Shown here piece by piece: positions 59,301-64,000 of a stretch of 64,000 nt of DNA. Within the stretch, counting starts at the first letter, position 1. Every line of letters begins with the position of its first letter. The notes under the pieces are model-generated. The model was not told the DNA's origin, did no database searches, and was given only the letters and a program-made list of their open reading frames with translations. A program made the translations under genes and the position numbers. This DNA comes from Yamadazyma tenuis (Eukaryota; Ascomycota; Pichiomycetes; Serinales; Debaryomycetaceae): positions 434,001 through 498,000 of the forward strand of contig NC_089462.1 in NCBI RefSeq assembly GCF_029203305.1, in the 5' to 3' direction.

Positions 59301-62300
59301 GGTCTCTGGATCCAAGTCCTGAGGAGGAACAATCAAAGTAGCATCACCAGAATGAACACCGGCGTTTTCAACATGTTCAGAAACAACATGCATAATCATC
59401 TTACCGTTTCTGGCAACTGCGTCCATTTCGATTTCCTTAGCGTTTTCAATGTACTTGGTGATCACCACCGGGTAGTCGGGTGAAACATCAACGGCTTGGG
59501 ACAAGTAAGATGCCAAGTCGGCCTTGGAGTAGACCGTGTTCATGGCAGCACCAGACAACACATAAGAAGGTCTAACCAAAACTGGGTAAGAAACCGCATC
59601 AGCAAATGATTCAGCTTCGTCAATAGAAGTCAACTCCTTCCAAGCAGGTTGATCAACTCCGATCTTGTCCAACATTCTGGAGAACTTGTATCTGTTTTCA
59701 GCAGAATCGATCATTTCGGGAGAAGTACCCAAGATCTTGACATTCTGTCTGTACAATGGCAAGGCAATGTTGTTGGAAGTCTGACCACCCATAGAAATGA
59801 TCACACCCGAACTTTGTTCGAGCTCATAGATATCCAAGACTCTTTCCAAGTTAATGGTTTCAAAGTACAATCTGTCGGCTTCATCGTAATCGGTAGACAC
59901 AGTTTCAGGGTTGTAGTTAATCATGATGGTCTTGGTATCGTTTTCTCTCAAGGTTCTGATGGCTCTAACAGCACACCAATCGAACTCAACAGAAGAACCG
60001 ATTCTGTAAACACCGGATCCCAACACAATTACACCGTGCTCGTCAAACTTCACATCTGAAGTGTCAGCGTTGTAGGTTATGTACAAGTAGTTTGTGAAAG
60101 CAGGGAATTCAGCAGCAACAGTATCAATTTGCTTGACAAACGGAATGATGTTGTATTCCTTTCTCAATCTTCTGATGGCCACTTCGTTGGAGTTCAAAAA
60201 TTTGGCAATCTGTCTATCTTCGAATCCCAACTGTTTGGCTTCTCTCAACACATTGACAGGCAAGTTTTCTTTGGAAACGAAGGAAGAAATATGGTTTCCG
60301 AAAGAAATCAAGCCGTGCAATTTGTTCAAAAACCATTTGTCAATGTTGGTCAACTTCCACACCTTATCAACAGAGTATCCGTCAGAGAAAGCGTTGGCAA
60401 TGGCAAATAATCTTTGGTCAGATGGGGTTTGCAATTCGGCATCAATGTCAATTGACATTAAAGCAGCGGTTTGATTGAATCCCAAATTGTGGTAATCGGT
60501 GGATCTGATGGCCTTTTGAATGGCTTCTTCAAAGGTTCTACCAATAGACATAACCTCACCAACCGATTTCATGGACGAAGACAACAATGAAGAAACTCTG
60601 GTGAATTTCTTCAAATCCCATCTGGGGATCTTGACCACCACGTAATCCAAGGAAGGTTCGAAACAAGCACAGGTGGACTTGGTGACGGAATTCTTGATCT
60701 GGTTCAAAGGTATGTTCAAACCCAACTTGGCGGCAGTATAAGCCAATGGGTAACCAGTGGCCTTGGAAGCTAAAGCTGAAGATCTAGATAATCTGGCATT
60801 GACTTCAATAATACAATATTCCTTGGAGAATGGGTTCAAAGCATACTGGATGTTACACTCACCAACCACTCCCAAGTGTCTAATAACATTGACGGCGGTG
60901 GTTCTCAACATGTTGTAATCCTCGTCAGAAAGTGTTTGGGATGGGGCCACCACAATGGAATCACCGGTGTGAATACCCAAAGGATCAAAGTTTTCCATGT
61001 TACAAACGGTGATACAGTTATCAAAGGCATCTCTGACCACTTCGTATTCCACTTCTTTCCAACCTTTCATGGATCTTTCCACCAACACTTGAGGAGAGGT
61101 AGCAAAAGCCTTTTCACATAAGGCCACCAATTCTTCTTCGTTATCAGCAAAACCCGAACCTAAACCTCCCAATGCGTAAGCAGCTCTGATAATCAATGGA
61201 TAACCAATTTCATTGGCAGCGTTCACACAGTCGGCCACATTAGAACAAGCTTCGGACTTGGCACACTTCTCGTTGATTTCACTCATAGCTTGAGCAAACA
61301 ATTCTCTGTCTTCGGTGGTGATGACAGTGTCAATAGGAGTACCCAACACCCTGACACCCAAACCTTCGAATTCGTCCTTCAACTTAATACCCACGTTCAA
61401 AGCAGTTTGTCCACCGAAAGTACAATAGATACCATCTGGTTTTTCAAACTCAATGACTTTTCTCACAAAGTCTGGAGTGACTGGCAAAAAGTAGACCTTA
61501 TCAGCCAAACCCTTCGACGTTTGAATGGTGGCGATGTTAGGGTTGATCAAAACCGTGTAGATACCTTCTTCTTTCAACGCCTTGATGGCTTGAGAACCAG
61601 AGTAATCAAACTCACCGGCTTGACCAATAGACAAACCTCCCGAACCCAAAACCAACACCTTCTTGACGTCTTGCTTTGGGTGGGCAGCCAAGTTTTCTGC
61701 AAATTTTCCACCTGGAAATTCAACCGCTTTCAAAACTCCCGATTGGTTGTGTTCGATAACAGTTTGGATAAAAACGTCAAACAAAAACTCGGTATCTCTT
61801 GGACCTGGAGTGGATTCTGGGTGGAATTGTACTGAGAAAAATGGCATAGATTCGTGGTAAATACCTTCGTTGGAACCATCGTTAGCGTTGACAAACAATT
61901 CCTTCCACCCATTGGACAAGGTGGTGGTGTCAACTGCGAAACCGTGGTTTTGCGAGGTGATGTAACATCTTCCACTGATGGTAGAAGTACATGGGATGTT
62001 GTGGCCTCTGTTACCGAACTTCAACTTCAATGTTGAAGCACCGGAGGCTCTGGCCATCAACTGGTGACCCAAACAAATACCGAAAACGGGGGTTTTAGCG
62101 GATTCTAAAACGGTTTGAATTTGTTTAACGGTCTTATCCATGACCTGAGGATCGCCAGGACCGTTGGAGATAAACAACCCGTCATAATCCTCGGTCGTGA
62201 TGTCATGGTCCCATGGCACCACCTTCAATTCAACTCCTCTTCTAACAAAACATCTGATTTGGTTGAACTTCAAACCCACGTCAATCGCCAAAATTCTAAT

Positions 62301-62960
62301 GGGTTTACCATTTTTACCCAATTTGACATCCTTTAAAGGAGTGTAAAGCTTGGGTTCCTTGGTGGAGACCTTGGCAACCAAGTTCTTGACGTTGGGGTCG
62401 TCCCACGATGGAACATCAAAGTATTGAGTCCAATCTTCACGTCCAATAATAGCCTGACTCTTCAAGTCGGCTTTTTGCACACACAATCTTCCCAAAGTCG
62501 ACCCACCTTCTCTCAAACGCTTAGTCAAGGCTCTGGTGTCAACTCCATAGATAGCAGGGATGTTCTGTTCCTTCAACCATTGGCCCAAAGATGATTTGGC
62601 CAAAAAATGGCTGTACTCTTCCGTGTAGTGAGCAACCACCAACCCAGCAATGTGGATTCTAGAAGATTCAAAGTACTTGGGCAAGTCTGGAACATCTTCG
62701 TCCTTCAATTCACGGTCTGGCACACCGTAGTTACCAACCAAAGGATAGGTGATCACCAAGATCTGGCCTTCATAGGATGGATCAGTGATCGATTCGGGAT
62801 AACCAACCATACCGGTTTGGAAAACCACCTCACCAGCAGCCGAAACAGGGGCCCCGAAAGAGTACCCTTGTAAGGCAACGCCGTCGTGTGTCTCCAAGGT
62901 TATCATCTTGTCGCCAGTAGACTCCATAGGAGGAGAAATAGGAGAAGATAATTTAGCCAT
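56349..62960 (-). CDS. URA2: URA2: carbamoyl-phosphate synthetase / aspartate transcarbamoylase
   Basis: This cytosolic multifunctional enzyme catalyses the first two steps of pyrimidine synthesis and is feedback-inhibited by UTP. The 2203-residue order is glutaminase (about 20-400; catalytic C296 in FGICLGHQ), the two ATP-grasp halves of CPSase (about 435-1330), an MGS-like regulatory domain (about 1350-1470), and a dihydroorotase-like region without the metal-binding His motif (about 1480-1830). A linker precedes ATCase (about 1890-2203), with [12 protein letters not shown] (S1949-T1952) and [10 protein letters not shown]. Length is close to Saccharomyces Ura2. Codon bias is strong. A possible leader intron lies upstream. 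Confidence 0.98.
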   Translation of the reverse strand: MAKLSSPISPPMESTGDKMITLETHDGVALQGYSFGAPVSAAGEVVFQTGMVGYPESITDPSYEGQILVITYPLVGNYGVPDRELKDEDVPDLPKYFESSRIHIAGLVVAHYTEEYSHFLAKSSLGQWLKEQNIPAIYGVDTRALTKRLREGGSTLGRLCVQKADLKSQAIIGREDWTQYFDVPSWDDPNVKNLVAKVSTKEPKLYTPLKDVKLGKNGKPIRILAIDVGLKFNQIRCFVRRGVELKVVPWDHDITTEDYDGLFISNGPGDPQVMDKTVKQIQTVLESAKTPVFGICLGHQLMARASGASTLKLKFGNRGHNIPCTSTISGRCYITSQNHGFAVDTTTLSNGWKELFVNANDGSNEGIYHESMPFFSVQFHPESTPGPRDTEFLFDVFIQTVIEHNQSGVLKAVEFPGGKFAENLAAHPKQDVKKVLVLGSGGLSIGQAGEFDYSGSQAIKALKEEGIYTVLINPNIATIQTSKGLADKVYFLPVTPDFVRKVIEFEKPDGIYCTFGGQTALNVGIKLKDEFEGLGVRVLGTPIDTVITTEDRELFAQAMSEINEKCAKSEACSNVADCVNAANEIGYPLIIRAAYALGGLGSGFADNEEELVALCEKAFATSPQVLVERSMKGWKEVEYEVVRDAFDNCITVCNMENFDPLGIHTGDSIVVAPSQTLSDEDYNMLRTTAVNVIRHLGVVGECNIQYALNPFSKEYCIIEVNARLSRSSALASKATGYPLAYTAAKLGLNIPLNQIKNSVTKSTCACFEPSLDYVVVKIPRWDLKKFTRVSSLLSSSMKSVGEVMSIGRTFEEAIQKAIRSTDYHNLGFNQTAALMSIDIDAELQTPSDQRLFAIANAFSDGYSVDKVWKLTNIDKWFLNKLHGLISFGNHISSFVSKENLPVNVLREAKQLGFEDRQIAKFLNSNEVAIRRLRKEYNIIPFVKQIDTVAAEFPAFTNYLYITYNADTSDVKFDEHGVIVLGSGVYRIGSSVEFDWCAVRAIRTLRENDTKTIMINYNPETVSTDYDEADRLYFETINLERVLDIYELEQSSGVIISMGGQTSNNIALPLYRQNVKILGTSPEMIDSAENRYKFSRMLDKIGVDQPAWKELTSIDEAESFADAVSYPVLVRPSYVLSGAAMNTVYSKADLASYLSQAVDVSPDYPVVITKYIENAKEIEMDAVARNGKMIMHVVSEHVENAGVHSGDATLIVPPQDLDPETVRRIVEATAKIGKALDITGPYNIQFIAKDNDIKVIECNVRASRSFPFISKVVGTDLIEMATKAIMDFPLTPYPGEKLPEDYCAVKVPQFSFSRLAGADPVLGVEMASTGEVATFGRNKYEAYLKSLISTGFVLPKKNILFSIGSYKEKQELLPSIKKLHELGYKIFATAGTADFLRDHEIPVHYLEVLGKDEDQKSEYSLTQHLANNLIDLYVNLPSANRFRRPASYMSKGYESRRMAVDYSVPLVTNVKCAKLLVEAIARNIPLEVSNLDAQTSHTVAELPGLVNISSFVPSFDDFASITKASLASGFTFNAFLPQTLEGTSIVDVDSLEEAIDVASHDAYTDFAIYLAGSEQNSQEASDAARNAGALFLPFNAYANSKVSAISAHFALWPENKPIITDARTTDLASVLLLASLHSRSIHITGVSSKEDLDLITMAKDKQLSVTCDVSVFSLFLSQEDYPELSFLPTAADQRALWENLAGIDCFSIGVLPSMVAKALGLEATPGVGVQDALPLLLTAVKDGRLSVQSIIDHFHDAPVRIFNLPKQDAKIEVTLDRRTTVSSIFKNKKAFGSINRVSVHDETVCLDGKLVVSEATGKNEVDTSRARFGSVVTAPQSPILSRKNRKSFSFDNRRPSLGKDTPEPAEFEKLGKELVSQPPVGAGETNALINYIRNNNSFLRNSVLSVKDLTRSDMHALFSVAQEMRLAVERQGVLDLLKGRVLATMFYEPSTRTASSFDAAMQRLGGRVVAVAADASSVKKGETLQDTIRTLACYADAVVLRHPKEESADIAAKYSPVPIINGGNGSKEHPTQALLDLFTIREELGTVNGITVTFMGDLKYGRPVHSLCHLLRHYHVRVQLVAPKELEMPASLRQMLVDNNMLVIESEVLTPEIIAKSDVLYCTRVQAERFQDVNQYNRLKDVYIVDNKILSHAKQHMCVMHPLPRTNEIREEVDFDQRAAYFRQMRYGLFVRMALLAMVIGVDF

Positions 62961-63119
62961 CTTGTCGTAGTGATTTATTATCTAAAGCAGTTGGGGGTAG
63001 CAGCGATTGCAGTATAAATCCAAAGAACTAATTGGGGGATATCAAGTCGAGCAGCAGGGGGTAGGAAGCCGAACTTATTCTTTAAGTTTATACCAAGCAA
63101 CGATATAGATAATAATTTA

Positions 63120-63446
63120 CTAGGGACGAGTTAGTAATTTTTGACTTTTAACAAAATGAGAAGTAAAGGGCATCGCGTAGAAATTTTTCAGTAGCGGCAT
63201 CACAGATCCAGTGACAAGTAACAAGTGATAGATACAACGGCTGAGACGCGATGGAGATGGGACATGACAACAGATGATGACATCAAGAACATCACACGAA
63301 GACTGATGAACTAGTGGTCTTCAAAGTACTGCTTGTTCAAAACAAGCAGTCTTGAACAGACCCCTAACCTCTATTCCAAGAGGGTTAACCCCACCTCCTA
63401 CAGACCGAACTACGATCTCTTTCCTCTAATAAAGCAGCTGACATAC
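63120..63446 (-). other. Candidate 5'-UTR intron of URA2
   Basis: Reading leftwards, GTATGT (63446-63441), TACTAAC (63136-63130) and CTAG ending at 63120 give consensus donor, branch and acceptor for a 327-nt intron. It would lie in the leader 160 bp before the ATG. The signals could co-occur by chance. Confidence 0.3.
63328..63350. repeat. Perfect inverted repeat (10-bp arms, 3-nt loop)
   Basis: ACTGCTTGTT at 63328-63337 is followed by CAA and the exact reverse complement AACAAGCAGT at 63341-63350. It could form a hairpin in DNA or in a URA2 leader, or be a binding site for a dimeric factor. Confidence 0.85.
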
Positions 63447-64000
63447 CTTCTAACAAAATTAGACGATAAACTAAGGCCTGGTTTATTAAAAGAAAGAGAG
63501 AAGGAAGAAAGAAAGAAGGAAGAAATAGAATAAAAACAAAAAATTCCGACGGAGGGATGCTCATCCTTTTATACTGTGAGAAAAAAAATTCATCATAACG
63601 TCACCGAGAGTACGTGTGAAATCCTGTACTTTAGACAAAATATTGGTGACAACTATGGCACTCTAGCGATGAGATGTGCCCCGACTAGGGTTGGAAGGGC
63701 GCGAGTCCTGGGTGTTTGACGGGCTTTTCAAGACGCCTGGATGAAAACTAGTTTGTTAGCTGTGGAAACTGTGTTTGACTTGTATGCAGGTTGGTGCAAA
63801 CTACGACAATAGAGTACGTAGGGGAGTATATGTTTATGTGGTATATGGGTGTTTGGGTCAGTCCTGGTGTAGTGGTACATGTAGTGACTTGACGGTAGAT
63901 ATGCGTAGTGACTTGTGGTGAATCTTTCCTGTTTGGATTGGTGATTATTTTGAAGCATTTATTGTGAATTCCACAAAAAAAGGAGAGAAAGAGGAACCAG

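Larger units (their letters stand above)
62961..64000. other. URA2 upstream region to the window edge, no recognised gene
   Basis: About 1 kb follows URA2. It contains a perfect hairpin (63328-63350), a purine-rich tract on the + strand (63490-63540), a candidate leader intron, and a PAC-like GCGATGAGAT at 63666-63675. Open frames at 63333-63533 (TTG start) and 63728-63958 lack family resemblance. A gene probably lies beyond the right edge. Confidence 0.5.

Noticed and set aside
63333..63533. 66-codon frame near the right edge ending in Glu/Lys
   Set aside because: It starts at TTG inside the hairpin and ends in a purine-rich tract; no similarity.

Overview
The window is a compact, intron-poor nuclear segment of a budding-yeast (Saccharomycotina) chromosome: about 34 protein genes, one tRNA and no transposons, rRNA, plasmid or viral sequence. 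It looks like a CUG-Ser1 (CTG) clade yeast. Several CTG codons fall where conserved families want a polar residue, for example in eIF2A, the RCC1-like FMP25 and OTU1. Introns carry the budding-yeast TACTAAC branch point. CTG codons are therefore probably read as Ser (translation table 12); residue letters quoted here follow the standard code. I cannot name the species.

Layout. 1-880 is the N-terminal part of LPD1, cut by the left edge, followed by 2.4 kb without a recognisable gene. 3257-11359 holds an uncharacterised His-rich protein, a class III (SIRT5-like) sirtuin, an RSC1/RSC2-type bromodomain protein, a polytopic membrane orphan and the GH17 mannoprotein MP65, whose promoter has a cluster of Mcm1-type CArG boxes. 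11360-21306 holds BOS1, FMP32, FMP25, SEC53, RPL10, BUD20, OTU1 and intron-containing eIF2A. 21307-31389 holds a long upstream region, the FKS1-type glucan synthase, a TMEM115-like protein and an MNN10/MNN11 mannosyltransferase. 31438-42455 holds PSO2 and ARL2/CIN4 head to head, a 1046-aa DH/PH-like orphan, a GH72 glucanosyltransferase, TIM21, tRNA-His and a YSC83-like protein. 43306-49308 holds ICE2, UTP25, KSH1 (whose first exon is only the ATG), SIW14 and AIM19. 49450-56197 holds the divergent H3/H4 pair, a KRE2/MNT1-family mannosyltransferase, SDS3, and a tandem of SPT10-like acetyltransferases. 56349-62960 is URA2, followed by 1 kb without a recognised gene.

Functional themes. Cell wall and glycosylation are well represented (FKS1, MP65, GH72, MNN, KRE2-type and SEC53, which supplies GDP-mannose precursors). 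So are chromatin (RSC, sirtuin, SDS3, SPT10, H3/H4), ribosome biogenesis and translation (RPL10, BUD20, UTP25, eIF2A) and the early secretory pathway (BOS1, KSH1, ICE2, TMEM115-like). Apart from the SPT10-type genes lying close to the histone pair, I see no sign that these form a dedicated cluster; this is ordinary yeast gene order. Many start codons were moved inward from the longest open frame, because the upstream extension began with a non-ATG codon or lacked family similarity.

No obviously new molecular system is present. The most interesting points are the four intron calls (KSH1, eIF2A, RPL10 leader, possibly URA2 leader), the non-consensus hot spot 1 in the glucan synthase, the MP65 CArG cluster, and the tandem SPT10 paralogues beside the histone genes.
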